Shown one piece after another: positions 41,891-53,630 of a stretch of DNA of 64,000 nt. Location of the stretch: the NCBI GenBank assembly GCA_019915015.1, contig JAHBBC010000002.1, positions 1,674,001 through 1,738,000 on the forward strand, written 5' to 3'. A program made the position numbers and the translations under genes. How positions within the stretch are numbered: position 1 is the first letter of the stretch; every line of letters starts with the position of its first letter. This DNA is from Auriscalpium vulgare (Eukaryota; Basidiomycota; Agaricomycetes; Russulales; Auriscalpiaceae). The notes beneath the pieces were generated by a model. The model ran no database searches. It worked only from the letters and a program-made list of their open reading frames with translations, and was not told the DNA's origin.

Positions 41891-42950
41891 TTGGCATTTT
41901 TGGCATCTTCCGAAATCACGTGACCTCGGCCTGCCGGCCTCAGCCAAGACCGCCCGTCGTACGTCCCTCCCTTCAATTTACACTCGGAATACATCGGATA
42001 CCCCGCTCGACTTTACGATACACCACCAGCGCCTTACGATATAAGCGCTAGCGCGCTAAACGCACTTCGCCCCCTAGCGGCGATCGTAAGTCGGAACTAA
42101 ACCTAAACCGTCCGTAATTCAACGATCCTCTCTTGCCACATCCCTCGTATACTCACTCCCCCGCGTCCACTTCGTACACCCCGTGATATCTGACCCACGT
42201 CTACCGCGTTTTAGATCGTATTTGTCTTCACTATGTCACGTCCGTACGATACGGATTTCTGACTCGCTTGTCGTACAAATAGTTCTGAGTCGCTAGACAG
42301 ACAGAATAACAAGTTACTATTCCCCCTCGTACTCAGGATCTCGAAAGAGCGCCTGAAGTGGTCTGACTTCACCACAACCCGTCGCTCTAGCTCTTAGACG
42401 CATGAAACTTCGACACCAATACCACGCCGCAATATCAATACAAATACCAATACCACGACCCTCGACAAATCCCCTCTTGCCCTTCGAAATCTCCCTACGC
42501 CTCGCTACTCTCCCCCTCGACACCCCGCACCTTCAACGCAGAGATCAGGCCTATATACGCCCCTCTGTTCCTTCGTCACCGCCTCATACTTCGTCCCTCT
42601 CGCCCTCGATATATTCCCCCGACCATTGCCACCGCTGCGTAATTCCCCTTCGACTCTCGAAATAGTCCTCGCGTCCCCTCCGACATTCCTAGCTTCCGTG
42701 ACACATTCTTGGGAGCTCGCCCGTCGCGTCTCCAGCACTGTATCATTTCGGTGATCCGTGCCGTGTCTAGCTCTCGCACTATCGTCCTCTCCCCCAGCCT
42801 CTCGCGCCCTCCGATCCAAGTCCTAGTCACTGTGTCCCACTCGTACACCGAGCAGGATTTGCCGTGCGTAGTCTCGGGACCCTGACTGCACTCCCTCAAC
42901 TCGATACGTTCACTACTGCGCTCTGAGGATTGGACATCAATATATATCCG
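41891..42950 (+). repeat. Probable LTR relic related to the LTR at 58.2-59.4 kb
   Basis: Shares TCACGTGACCTCGGCCT with 58232-58248 and further scattered words in the same order (GCGCCTTACGA near 42030 and 58561, ACAAATAGT versus ATAAATAGT near 42270 and 58995). The C/T-rich composition is also alike. Boundaries are approximate and the similarity is low, so this is an old or distant copy. Confidence 0.4.
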
Positions 42951-43022
42951 CCTCACTACCAGTTGGACGCCCATCACCGATGGACTCATCTACGTTGAAT
43001 CACGTACCGGAGGACAAGTCTT

Positions 43023-44381
43023 GTGCATACCAGAAAGATGCTGGGGGAACGACGACTGCGGGAAGTCGTAATCGACGCGGCACATACGATCGTCGGACAC
43101 CTAGGGTATCAGAAGACAGCCGATTATGCGCGTCGCTGGTACTGGTGGCCCAAGATCGGGCGTGACATCGAGCGATTTTGCACTACGTGCCCAACGTGCC
43201 AGACCACGAAGACGAGCAACTTACCGCCCGCTGGACTGCTGCATACAATGCCAGTCCCGACGCGACCATGGGAATCCATTGGCATGGACTTCGCAGGCCC
43301 CTTCCCTGAATGCGAAGGCGCCAATTACCTGTGGATAGTAATATGTCGGCTCACCTCCATGGTGCACCTGGTGCCAATCATAACCACCACGCGCACAACG
43401 GAATTGGCCCAGTTATACTTCCGAGAGATCGTCCGTTTGCATGGAATCCCTCAGTCCATTGTATCAGACCGTGATTCAAAATTCACTGCGCTGTTTTGGA
43501 AGGAATTGCATCGGCTAGTGGGAACTAAGTTGCTGATGTCCACGGCATTTCACCCGCAGACCGATGGCGCCTCGGAGCGAGCGATACGAACGATAGCCCA
43601 GATATTACGAGGCGTAGTCAAGCCTGACCAGACTGACTGGGTGGCCAAACTACCACTAGTGGAATTTGTGATCAACTCGAGCATCAGCGCAAGTACAGGA
43701 TACGCACCGTTCGAACTGAACTACGGATACATGCCGTCGATTATGACGGAGTTGCAGCCGGTGGGGACATTTGAGGGAGTGCGCCAATTTGTGAATGCCG
43801 CCATCGAGAACCTATCCCGAGCACACGATGCGATTATCGAGAGTAGAGTGCGCCAAACGTACCACGCGAACCAAAAGCGTCGGGCAGAAGCCGATATCGC
43901 CGTAGGCGACCGCGTGTACCTTAGCACGGCTAACCTGCGCCTACCTAAGGGACGCGCAAGTAAGCTTTTACCGAAGTACGTGGGTCCGTACGAGGTTACG
44001 GAAGCGCACCCGCAGAGCTCCAGCTACAAGCTGTTACTCCCTGAGGGTCTTCGCCGGCGCCGAATACATCCGGTGTTCCACGCTTCCCTGCTGCGTCCGC
44101 ACGAGCCCAATGACGACGCTTTATTCCCCAGTCGAGAAGCCGCTCGCGTATACGACTTCGGTGAACCTGACCATGAGGATGAATGGGTAGTTGATGCCAT
44201 CGTCGCCCACCAGTGGAAGGGAAAGACAGTAGAATTCCAGGTCCACTGGGCCCTAGGCGACTACACGTGGGAACCATTACGAAATGTTGATGAGCTTGAG
44301 GCACTGGACGTATACCTCCGATTGGTGGGAGTCGAGCAATGGCGAGACTTGCCGCGCCCCCGGACCGCTAACCGGCGCTAA
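43023..44381 (+). pseudogene. Integrase-chromodomain fragment of a chromovirus
   Basis: 452 codons from the first ATG. Upstream bases 42970-43022 encode the expected preceding residues (ITDGLIYVES, GGQVLCIP) in another frame, so a frameshift lies near 43030. The HHCC finger (HTIVGHLG...CTTCPTCQ) is followed by catalytic Asp 89, Asp 149 and Glu 185, again D-x59-D-x35-E. The C-terminal GPYEV-type domain and a chromodomain (DEWVVDAIVAHQWKG, WALGDYTWEPL) close the protein. The sequence differs clearly from the element at 26609-34039, so it is a separate family. Confidence 0.9.
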
Positions 44382-44532
44382 ACCTCGGAGCCTAATCTCT
44401 GCGATCTCCAGAAGATCCGGATTAGACTACCCGGGATCTCACTCGGCTACTACAACCCTGCTCAATGTTCGCTCTCCGCACCCATGAATATAAGGACTAC
44501 CACCCCGTATGCTGCACTCCGGTTAATCCAGC

Positions 44533-46760
44533 ATGCACGAACCACCCGGCTCCTCCACGGCCACCCCCAATTCAGCTCCCACCATGTCTCCCCAGCTCAT
44601 GAATATCGACAGCGCGGAGTCGGCTATTATTGCGGACACCGCCTCCGAACCCTCTGTCGCCTTGTTTTCTGTTGACGGCGTCGCCGACTCGGGACCAGCT
44701 GTCCCCGGTATCCCCGGCACAGACATCGTCGTCAACCTACCCAACATGGGGCAACCGTACTGGACATTACACCCGGTACTCAGGGTCCCAACACACACCC
44801 ATCTCTGCCCCGAGTGTATTGCGTTTATCAATCACCAGGGCCCAGGCCATCCATCCTGGCCGCTCGTGCAGGAACAACTGCGCATTCATCAACGCGCCCA
44901 GTACGAGGCTGGCATATCGCGCGGGCTGGCCCATGCATCAGAACGCATTGCCACCGCCGAAGACATTCGTCGCTGTGCCGAGGACAACGTGCAGCGGCTA
45001 CTACGCCAGCGGGACGTTGCCCGCGACTCTGACGCGGCAGCCCAGGATCGCATCGCCGGATTACAAGCTCAGCTAGAGGCCATCAGACTCGAGCACGCGG
45101 AGCTCATGCGCGACCACGCACAGGCCGAGCAGGCCCTCGATCACGCTCACGCGCAATCACGCGCACGATCCCCCGTCGCTGATTCCACATCGATCAGCTC
45201 GACTCGCCGGCGATCGCCTCGCCGCGCTTCCAAGAAACGCCGTCGCGCATCCCCGACACCTTCGGGCGACGCACCACACCGCGTACAGACTGCCCCCTTT
45301 CCCAAGCCCGCAAGTTCCCACCCTGCGACACCCAGCTGGACCTCCGTGCCACAGGCAGATATCCGCGGTGCGATGTGGGACACTTGGGTGCCCCTCGGCG
45401 CAGAAGACGTCACGTTCGCCTTCGGACGCGCTGCCTCCGATGCGTCGGCGACGGCCCGCCTCCGCGTCCTCGCGTTAGCTGCTAGCAACCTCTCGGTGGA
45501 CCGACGCTCCACGGTTATGCGTTTTCTAGTGCAGCAGTGGGGCGCACGACGCGACAGCTTGGCCACCCCACACGACCCGCACCCTAGTCCAGCGCCGGCA
45601 CCACCAACAGTCGTCTCCAGAGGGGGAGGGCGCGCGCCTGCTCACGAACATCGTGGCAATCAGCCCGGTTACAGCTCTACGCAGAGCGCAGTGACTACAT
45701 CAGACGTCCCGAACGCGTGGACTACGGTCAAATCGGGCAAGCAACGCATGAATCCCGCACCTAGCCGCACTACGGCACCAGCGACCGCAACGGCACCACG
45801 ACAGCGCCGCTCGAGGGCACCGGCATACAACGCCCCGATTGAGGAATGGATCGCATTTATTCGCGACCAACCACTTCGTTGCCCTCAAGGAGTACCCATG
45901 CATCCCGACAATGGCCCACTCCGAGGCACGCCCGTACATCGTCTACTCGAACGACATCTCGAGGTACGCTGCAACGGACCGCAAGGTCGTAAAGACGACG
46001 AGAGAGAGAGAGTTGTGGACGATGGGTGACCCGCTGCATGGAGTTATTTTCCATACGCGGACTTTATGAGCGCATCCTTCACGCTATGTGCGTCAAGGTG
46101 AATGGAACGCTGCCTACTATCCGTCCCTACGTGCAGGACACTCACAACCTGTCGTTCGAGGATGTGGCGCTCCATTTCGCGAGCCTTGGATACCAGCCGC
46201 GATCGGCGTCCATTACGGAGATCGAGGAGTACTCGACACACCGACGCAACCTTATAGAGGGCCGGTCGCCATTATCGTCCGAGGAGTGGACCGTATCCCC
46301 CCGACTATCCGAGATGGCGGTCCGCTATCCCCCTGTCAACGCTTACAGTCACGCCACGGGACCTCAGCGTAATCGCTACCCGAACATGGCACTTGATTTG
46401 CGCGTCACGAAGAGCACCGACCGCGTGACTACGCCGGAGGGCCCTGCGTTATCACCATCTTCGGGCTCCATGTCCCCCGACTTCCCTGCGCATTACGTGC
46501 CCCCCACGCCACGTGCCATGCCACTCGCTGAGGACGTCATCGGGACACCAACCCCTCTGGCTCTTTCATGGGCAGACGAACCGTACGCTGTGAATAACAT
46601 CGCCGGTGCGTCGGTTACTGCGTCAGCTGGCGGGTCATCGACTGACGCGATACAGGGGGCAGCTGTGAATAACACTCCCACCATTTCATCACTCGTGAAC
46701 CCTGTCAGCGTGCCGCTTCCCAAGTCGAGGGCGGCGACCCCTATGGACGCATCAGACTAG
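44533..46760 (+). pseudogene. Accessory ORF of the second chromovirus, frameshifted
   Basis: The frame from 44533 is open to 46029. It carries a coiled coil (about residues 130-215, rich in Ala, Glu, Gln, Arg), a basic RRASKKRRR cluster and a disordered Pro/Thr-rich part. Near 45890 the likely sequence moves to a second frame (IPTMAHSEARPYIVYSND), and near 46065 to a third, which runs to 46760 (GLYERILHAMCVKVNG, FEDVALHFASLGY). Two small indels would restore one frame of about 740 codons. It lies between integrase and 3' LTR, the same place as the 987-codon frame of the first chromovirus, although the sequences are not obviously alike. Confidence 0.6.
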
Positions 46761-46796
46761 ATATTATGGACCGTGGCTCGGTCCAGTGGGGGAGGG

Positions 46797-47019
46797 TGTA
46801 ACACGCGCGCATCTACACTGCGTGCGCCGTTGTACCGGAAGTATTTACATATGTTTGGATGCCGTAGCATTAGCAGTAGCGCCTTCCTGTTCGGGAAGGC
46901 CATCTTCTTATCCTGTACATCCACTCCATCCCTACGGCATCCATCGAGTTCTCGTGAATAAACGTGGATTCTGTTCATCTGGAGTGAACCGCAAGATATC
47001 AAGATAACCATTTGTTACA
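46797..47019 (+). repeat. 3' LTR of the second chromovirus
   Basis: 223 bases starting TGTAACA and ending TGTTACA, a perfect 7-base terminal inverted repeat of TG...CA type. It follows a polypurine tract GTGGGGGAGGG (46786-46796). No partner LTR was found in the window. Confidence 0.8.
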
Positions 47020-47241
47020 ATGAGCTTGAGATCTGAGCTGGACATGGTTGGAGGACAATGGCACGACTGTGGACATACTTGGCAGTCACAGAGTTATTGG
47101 AGTGGTGTGGCGCACATTTTCTAATGACAATCTTGATGATCAAAATGTCCTATGAAATCTCACCAAGTTGTGACAGCTGTGGCCCGAGATGCTTTACTCA
47201 AGGTTGCGGGGTTACAGTCAAAACAATGTGTGAGTGGTCAT
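47020..47241. other. Short spacer between two mobile elements
   Basis: No gene or repeat recognised. It separates the LTR end at 47019 from the start of the inverted AT-rich element at 47242. Confidence 0.4.
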
Positions 47242-47599
47242 GTTCTGATTCCATATTTGGAATCAGTGCTTTCGAGAAGAAAAATATGACGTCGGAGTCC
47301 GAAGTAAAGTACAGTTCCCGGTTTCACCCGGGCACACACCCGAGTTTTCCCAGTCAACAGTTCTACTATTATATCTTCGTGACAACAAGTTGGATTTGCG
47401 ATTGCTTTGTACCATTGGAAAGCTACGAGGAATAGCTTTCGAATGGTGGTTGTTTTATGAGATTTGAATGAGCAGATCATGAGGAGTTAGTTACGATTAC
47501 TCTTAATTACGATTACTCTTAATTGTTTCTTTCTTCAACCAAGTCAGGCCAAAACGTGAACACATTATAAGTCGCTTTAGGAAATAGATCCCACGGTCA

Positions 47600-48480
47600 A
47601 GTTGCGTCGTCCCAACTGCCTTTTTCAGTAATTCTTAGCTAAGCAGGTCCTGCCGCACCTTGCAGGATCCTCACACTTCAACTATAGCACTAGCATGGTT
47701 CTCATGACGAGTACTCTTCATTATGATTCCTCCTAATCATTTATTTCCTTCATCAGTCAGGCAAAATGCATGCATTAGAAAGATTGCTCTAGGAGATATG
47801 TCCCAAAGCTTGGACTAAAGTCAAGTCGTGTCATCCCACCTGCCTAATTCTGTAATTCTTAGCTAAGTAGCTACTGCCTGCCCTGTGATTTACACACCTT
47901 TGCACTGCAAAGACACTCGTGTCTGCGAGTATTTTGCATTTTCCAAGCTAATTAGCATTGATATACACATGATACCAATTGTTCTCAAGTCAGAAGAGAA
48001 GGCCTTCTAACTTCCCTTTTTGGTAACATGTTCCCACGGGGTGACAATGGTGAGGTTGGCAATTGGGAGGGCTCTAGTTGCTAACTACCATGCATTATAT
48101 ATACCAGAAGTGTTGAAAGGATGTTGATCATGTGAATAGCCAATAATATAATTCCTCAACAAGCGTGGGAAAATGACGCAGTTGAATCAGGCAGACTGGG
48201 ATTTTTGCCGGTCAATGAGTCATTGCTTCCTAATCCCGGGGATAAAGTACCCGGTTACCCGGTAATTGAGCAATTTTTAGCTAAGTAGCTCCTGCCCAAT
48301 GTTTTTCAACACCTTCTCACTTCCAAAGACACTCATGTCTGCAAGTATTTTGCGTTTTGCAAGCTAACCAGCAACAATATGAACATGTTTTCAATTGTTC
48401 TCGAGTCAGCAAAAAATACTGCACGATTTCCATTTTAGGTAATATTTTCCCACGGGTAGGCCAAACACGCACCATGACAC
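47600..48480 (+). repeat. Imperfect repeats inside the inverted element
   Basis: The block ATTCTTAGCTAAG(C/T)AG(C/G)TC(C/A)TGCC occurs near 47631, 47857 and, more diverged, 48272. A longer segment (TCC AAAGACACTC(G/A)TGTCTGC ... AATTGTTCT) near 47905-48000 recurs near 48315-48405. Units are several hundred bases long and strongly diverged. Confidence 0.6.
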
Positions 48481-48581
48481 ATCTCCCGGCACTTTCAACT
48501 GTGTGCAGGTTTAAACGCGTCATGGTGCACAAACCCGGCTCCTACAATACCCGGGCTGAATAATTATATTATTGAAAAGTC

Positions 48582-48660
48582 GCACAGAGGGAGAATTGAA
48601 CCTACAACCTCTTGGTTCTTTATATCAACCAATAGTATTGACCACTACACTACAAGGCCA
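48582..48660 (-). other. tRNA-like sequence, probably a tRNA-derived relic
   Basis: On the minus strand the segment has an A-box-like TAGTGTAGTGG, a 6-bp anticodon-type stem (TTGGTT/AACCAA) with a 9-base loop and a B-box-like GGTTCAATTCT. The acceptor arms and the T stem do not pair properly, so a working tRNA gene is unlikely. It could be the head of a SINE or an old pseudogene. Confidence 0.4.
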
Positions 48661-50178
48661 TTCAGCTTTGTAGGATATGTACAGTACTTGTTGACCTTCT
48701 ATCTTCTCCTGCCCTACAAGACAATTTGCTCTTTGCATCAATTTCTTTCCCCTTCTTTGGTACTTTGGGAAAAGATATATATATATATAAAGCTACAATT
48801 ATTGTGATTTGCAAAATGGATGAGATTCACTGAAAAAAAGAGTTCAGAGGTCTTCGACCCGTGGGCTGCGGCGCCACCAGGTGCCGTGGCTTCGCTCTTG
48901 ACTCCAACGCTTACACATCACCGCTGCTTCCCACAACATGTATCTCAGCTTCTACTGCACCTGTGGAGGTGGTTCTGGGCTCAATCGAGATAGTGATGTA
49001 TACTATCATGACTGATTCACATATACATGCAATTCTATGGTGCTACTATGGATAGAAATTACATACATGTGAAAATGAAATACAACTCTTTTGCCGTGAA
49101 ATACAGCATCAGATAAACTCTTGGGCATCTTAGGAATACATGACATCCAAGCCCTTGATTGAGCCTGGAACCGCCTCCATAGGCGTAGTGGAAGCCAAGA
49201 TACACATTGTCGATGTTGTGTGGCGCGTCAGCACAACGGTGACGGCACTGATACACATCGCTCCATGCTGCGAGGCGATCATTACAGAATTTTCGCACTT
49301 TCATCAAGTCGACAGACACACAATTCTGAAGATCGCAGCATCGCACAGCAGTGCTCCGACCACCTGATTAGTTCTTCCAACCGCTCGCAAGATTGGAGTC
49401 TTGCAGAGCAGTCACGCAATCGGAATCATACCTTGAACACCACACTCGCGCCAGCGACGCTGTCGCACGCAGCACACACAGTCATCCGACCACTTGCTCG
49501 TTGTTCCAACTGCCACCACGTGACCTCGAGCACAGCACCTCCCACAGCTGTCACAACGCGTCGGAATTCCATCAGACATGTTTACTGTTGAGATTGTCAT
49601 CAGAATGTATGCACGATGCCACTCCAGTCACTGTGACATCTGTATTCCTCTGCAGTCGCACTATTGTCCTCTGACCATTGTTCACCTCAGTTCTTGTACT
49701 CACACTGCATCGTTCTGATCCCGATTGTTTTGTATTTTTATCAGCGTCCCGATTATTGCCTCAGGATTCTGACCACCATTCCGGAGCATTCTTACCGGAA
49801 GAATAATCACAATGTCACAACATTGCAACACTCACCTCCGACCACCTAGTGCATCGGAGCATGCAGGATGTTGAGCTACCACCCAGTGATAGAGACAATC
49901 CCCAAGCCTAGACTGTCAGCAATTTTGCTTGGGTATATTTAATGGCCAAGCCCCTCTCCCCCCTGCCCCCTAAATGATTAAGAGTAATTGTACTGCCATG
50001 CTTGCACTGGCCATTTCCCACCAAGTTAGAAATCCATCCAAATGGTGTGATGCAGATTTCAACAGGGCTGAGTGCATTTCCATGTGAGCTGAATTAAAAA
50101 TCCACCCTGGTCATCTGATGTGAATTTAAACAGGGCTGAGTGCATTTCAGTGTGATCTGAATGAAATATTCAGCCCGG

Positions 50179-50975
50179 TGATAGGTTCAGGCCGCGGGCA
50201 AGCGTGTAGCGAGACGTCGCGAGACGGGGAAGCAGCATGCGAGGCGCAGGGTCCCGGGAGCGTGGGTGATGGGAACGTGGTCCGGCGACCCAGGAGCAAC
50301 CGGGACTGGCGACGGAACGGATCACCGGAACGGGCTAGATCAGGAGGGCTTAGCGACGTAGGTAGAGACACTACTTAAGGAGCTGCGCGAGACGTAGCAA
50401 CCCAATCAACCTGTGGGCGGCGTCAGCCACCCACACCCTTTACCTCACAGAAACTGTAGCCTGAGGCGCTACCAGCATCAGGAAGATAGGAGCCCCACCG
50501 CGAGGGTACAGGAAGGACGGCAGACAGGAGGAAGGGTCACGACGACCCACGGCGGCAGCTCCGCAAACGATCACGAAGCTCTAGGAGGCTAATGCAACGA
50601 CGTGCATTACTAGGCAGACTTAGGAAGGCAGGACCCCACCGATGTGGGAACAGGTAGGCAGGCGGACAGGCAAGAGGGGGCGCGACGGCCCATAGGCGGA
50701 CGCTTCACACACGGGTGCAAAGCACTCGGAGGCGGATCCCGTAGAGGGCATCCCCAGGCAGGTGAGTGTTTAGTTTGGTGTTTAGGCGGTAGGAGGTGGC
50801 CCCGCACGACCGCGGGAGGGCGCGAAGCGCGACAGCGACACGAATACCTTCCCACTCTGCAAGTCAAGTCACCCGGTCTGGATCGCGACGTATAGGAGGC
50901 AGTGTTGGTGGTTGTTGTCCTGTGAGGCACTCGCCGCACGCCCAGCTAGGGTCCGTCCCGGGTGATAGTGTATCA
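50179..50975 (+). repeat. 5' LTR of a third Gypsy element
   Basis: 797 bases starting TGATAGG and ending TGTATCA (TGATA/TATCA inverted ends). Three bases later TGGAGCCCACCGC (from 50979) is a good primer-binding site and is shared with the element at 59.7-60.0 kb. Inside the LTR, a segment near 50490-50550 recurs diverged near 50625-50690. It abuts the minisatellite copy directly at its left. Confidence 0.8.
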
Positions 50976-51065
50976 TTTTGGAGCCCACCGCAAGGGGTAT
51001 GGTGATGACAATCGTGTTCGAGCTTTAAAATCAGCCTCGTAGACGGCACCCGGTCGCTGATCAAC

Positions 51066-53630
51066 ATGGCGCCGAAACCCAAGATAGCCCACCTCCCAAC
51101 GCGAACACAGCCGCAGAGGACCACGAGGGCGGACGCTCGCAATACGTCACGACAGGCGGCCATAGAGGCAGAAATCGAGGAACCACAAGACGAGCAGGGG
51201 GAAGTCTCATCGCTATCAAGTCTGCCATCAGAAGAAGAGGATCCGCATGGACCGACCCTCAGTAGGGAGATCCGACGCGCCGGAGAGGACCCTAGGTCCC
51301 TGATCACAGGAGGGGATCGCGTCACGATCGAGGGACTAGAAGGTTTGCTTCTGAATTCTGATGGTGGCGATAGCAACCATCACACAGGGAATGATCCGGA
51401 GGGAGAATGCTCGAGGAACGGACGGGTCAGTCCGGGATGGGGACGGGCCGTTTCCTTACAAGATAGGACTTCGCGAAACGTTGCGGAACCTAGCAACAAT
51501 CCCCAACGAGCTCTATCAAGCAGCAAGAACCCCAGCAACCCAAAGTCGCCAACACAGTCAGGAATGAACGCACAGCAACAAGGAACAGGAACGGGCGGAG
51601 GAGGCGGTGGAACAGGTGGCGGAGGAGGAGGGGGAGGCGGCGGACAACCGGTAATACCGCCTCAGCCCAACGTCGCGCCAGTCGCAATGCCTACCTGCGG
51701 GGACCGCAACACACCGTCTTTCAATCAGAAAGCCCGCAAGTTACCGCGTTACTTCGACGAGCTGAACCATCTCTTTGCCCGGGCTCAACTAGCGGATGAT
51801 ACAGCGAAGAAGGGCCACGCAGTGCGTTACCTAGACGTCGCGACGGCTGAGGAGTGGGAAGCGAGGCCGGAGTTTAAGGATCCCACCAAGACCTACCAAG
51901 ACTTTCAGGACGCCATTGTTAAACTATACCCGGGAGCCGATGAGGACCGCAAGTATACCATCGCGGACATGGACGCGCTCGTAGGCATTCTTTGCGATCA
52001 CCAACTTCCTGGTTAAGATAAGCAGGATCTCGACCCGTGAGCGCGATATCGCGTTCCTTTGCGCTTTCCAGGACAGCCTCATGAACCGGTGATGGGACCC
52101 GCCGCGCTACAGGCACCGAAACGGGCCGATCGCACCGCCACAGAACGATACACACCCCCCGAGACGCCCATAGGGCGTCGAGGCAACCACACGACCACGA
52201 TGCGATACTCAGGAGGCAGGGCGACACAGCTGCGATAACAGACGGCGTAGGGGAAGCGTACCGTGGAGGGGGGCGAGACTTAGCGGGGCGCGAGTGCACG
52301 GGCCGTGGGAGAGCTGACGAAGCAGCGGTATATAGATGCGATTCATACTTTGTATAGACACTTTTGGACCTTGGGTCTACACCCGAGACTACACCTTTCA
52401 TTCCTGCTTCACAGAGAGCATCGCACGACGCGACACCGCCAGACCAGCCCGACACGATGCCTTAAACCAGGAAGCCGTAGCGACATCCGGGTCGCGCCAC
52501 CTTTGCGATACCGCGGGCTACGCTGCCCCGACTCAACCACAGACTGGAGTGATACAGTGTGGTAGGTTTTATGACTGACGTTTATATTCCAGGATAGCGA
52601 CTCAGGCGGTACAAGCGCGGGGACACAGGTCGGACGGTCGGACGGCAAGGGCGACTCCGCAACTAGGACGGACCGGCGGCGACAGACGGGAGGGTCGCAC
52701 CGAATAGTGTGGGAAGAGACGCAACGTGCGACGGTCGGACGGGAGCGGAGAGAGAGAGAGAGAGAGGGAGAGGGCCGCAGGACGAGGGCAGGACCCGCGG
52801 GGTTCTGGGTGGTTTGTTCGGGGCACGGTCGCGATCTTGGGTTTCTTCCTCCGACCCACTACCTCTTGGGCCAGCGGTTGGCTGCTCGCTCCCTCCATTT
52901 CTATCGACGTTCCCGGGGCCTCCCCCAGGGTTCATCTCATCACCGGGTGGCAACGAGACTGCAGATCAAATTGCCGGACCACGATAAAGAAACACCGCAC
53001 CCCATGGCCGACGTACTAGAGGCAGGAGAGTACGAGCTGAGGGGCACTCCCTCAATCGTACCAGTGGTCAGCGCAGGTCCGGCAGTGGCGGTCGCAACGA
53101 CGGAGCCTGTAATCAAAATAGAACAGTTTCAAGAAGCAATCAAAGCCGCGGTCGCCAAACAGTTCGCGCGGATGCTCGTCAACCAGGGGAACAGCGGAGG
53201 TCAGAGGGGTTATGGGGGTACCTCGGGAACTCAACAGCCGCGCGCCACGCAAGGAAATCAAGGCGGACAGGGGGGGCCGTCAGGATGCCTTTTCTGCGGC
53301 CAAACGGGGCACTTCGTCAGGGAATGTATGGTGGTCCAGGACTACATCGCGACGGGTCGCGTATCTAGGGACCACAACAACCGGGTCGTTCTGAAGGGTG
53401 GAGGACTCATCCCGCTAGGAGAAGGCCCGCTGAAGCAGCGGATGGATGCGTACTACGCCGGGAATCAACACGGGCAGTCAGAAGCCATGATGCTGACGAC
53501 GATGGACTACGAGCTGGTGCCGGCCAAAGTGCAGACAGTCGCCGGCCTAATCCAACTGACGCCGCAATTGACCGACGAAGACAGAATGACGGAACTCCAG
53601 CAGGAGATGGCAGTACTCCTGACGGCCTGA
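51066..53630 (+). pseudogene. Gag of element D, interrupted by a solo LTR
   Basis: From ATG 51066: acidic, then Gly-rich stretch (GGGGGGTGGGGG-like) and a Gag core (LPRYFDELNHLFARAQL, YLDVATAEEWEARPEF). The open frame ends at 52016, but the next frame continues the expected Gag sequence (FLVKISRISTRERDIAFL), so a frameshift lies near 51985. The solo LTR 52090-52942 follows. After it, Gag resumes in frame from 52947 and contains a zinc knuckle CLFCGQTGHFVREC (53286-53327). A TGA at 53628-53630 ends the frame, but the same frame stays coding beyond it. Confidence 0.8.
52090..52942 (+). repeat. Solo LTR, forward copy
   Basis: 853 bases, TGATGGGACC ... CTCATCA, flanked by CCGG (52086-52089 and 52943-52946). 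A TATA box TATATAG lies at 52330-52336. Taking out the LTR and one CCGG restores an open gag frame across the junction (AACCGG/GTGGCA). It is the reverse complement of 55681-56514 with moderate divergence. Confidence 0.85.

Larger units (their letters stand above)
42950..47019 (+). mobile_element. 3' part of a second chromovirus, truncated at 5'
   Basis: Integrase-chromodomain fragment, a downstream accessory frame, a polypurine tract and a 223-base 3' LTR follow in the expected order. Gag, protease, reverse transcriptase and the 5' LTR are missing. Frame breaks in both coding parts show that the copy is dead. Confidence 0.85.
47242..50178 (-). mobile_element. Partial inverted copy of the AT-rich minisatellite element
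   Basis: 47242-47490 is the reverse complement of 26375-26622 with moderate divergence and ends at the same TGT/ACA. 50036-50178 contains two minisatellite units in reverse orientation (AGGGCTGAGTGCATTTC twice), closest to the diverged units near 25.45-25.6 kb. Between them lie about 2.5 kb of AT-rich DNA not found in the other copy. The copy is cut at 50179 by an LTR, so the rest is missing from this place. No coding sequence is supported. Confidence 0.7.

Noticed and set aside
41734..42051. Small plus-strand gene
   Set aside because: The frame runs into LTR-like sequence and contains no recognisable motif or supported splice structure.
46796..47300. A longer LTR reaching past 47019
   Set aside because: TGTAACA/TGTTACA end pairs close the LTR at 47019, and the following DNA belongs to a spacer and another element.
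26375..47490. Inverted right-end blocks as TIRs of a 21-kb element
   Set aside because: Same argument: each block is an end of its own copy, and unrelated genes and LTRs with their own duplications lie between.
52707..53000. Gene start at 52707
   Set aside because: The ATG and the first 79 codons lie in a solo LTR; only the part after 52946 is retroelement gag.
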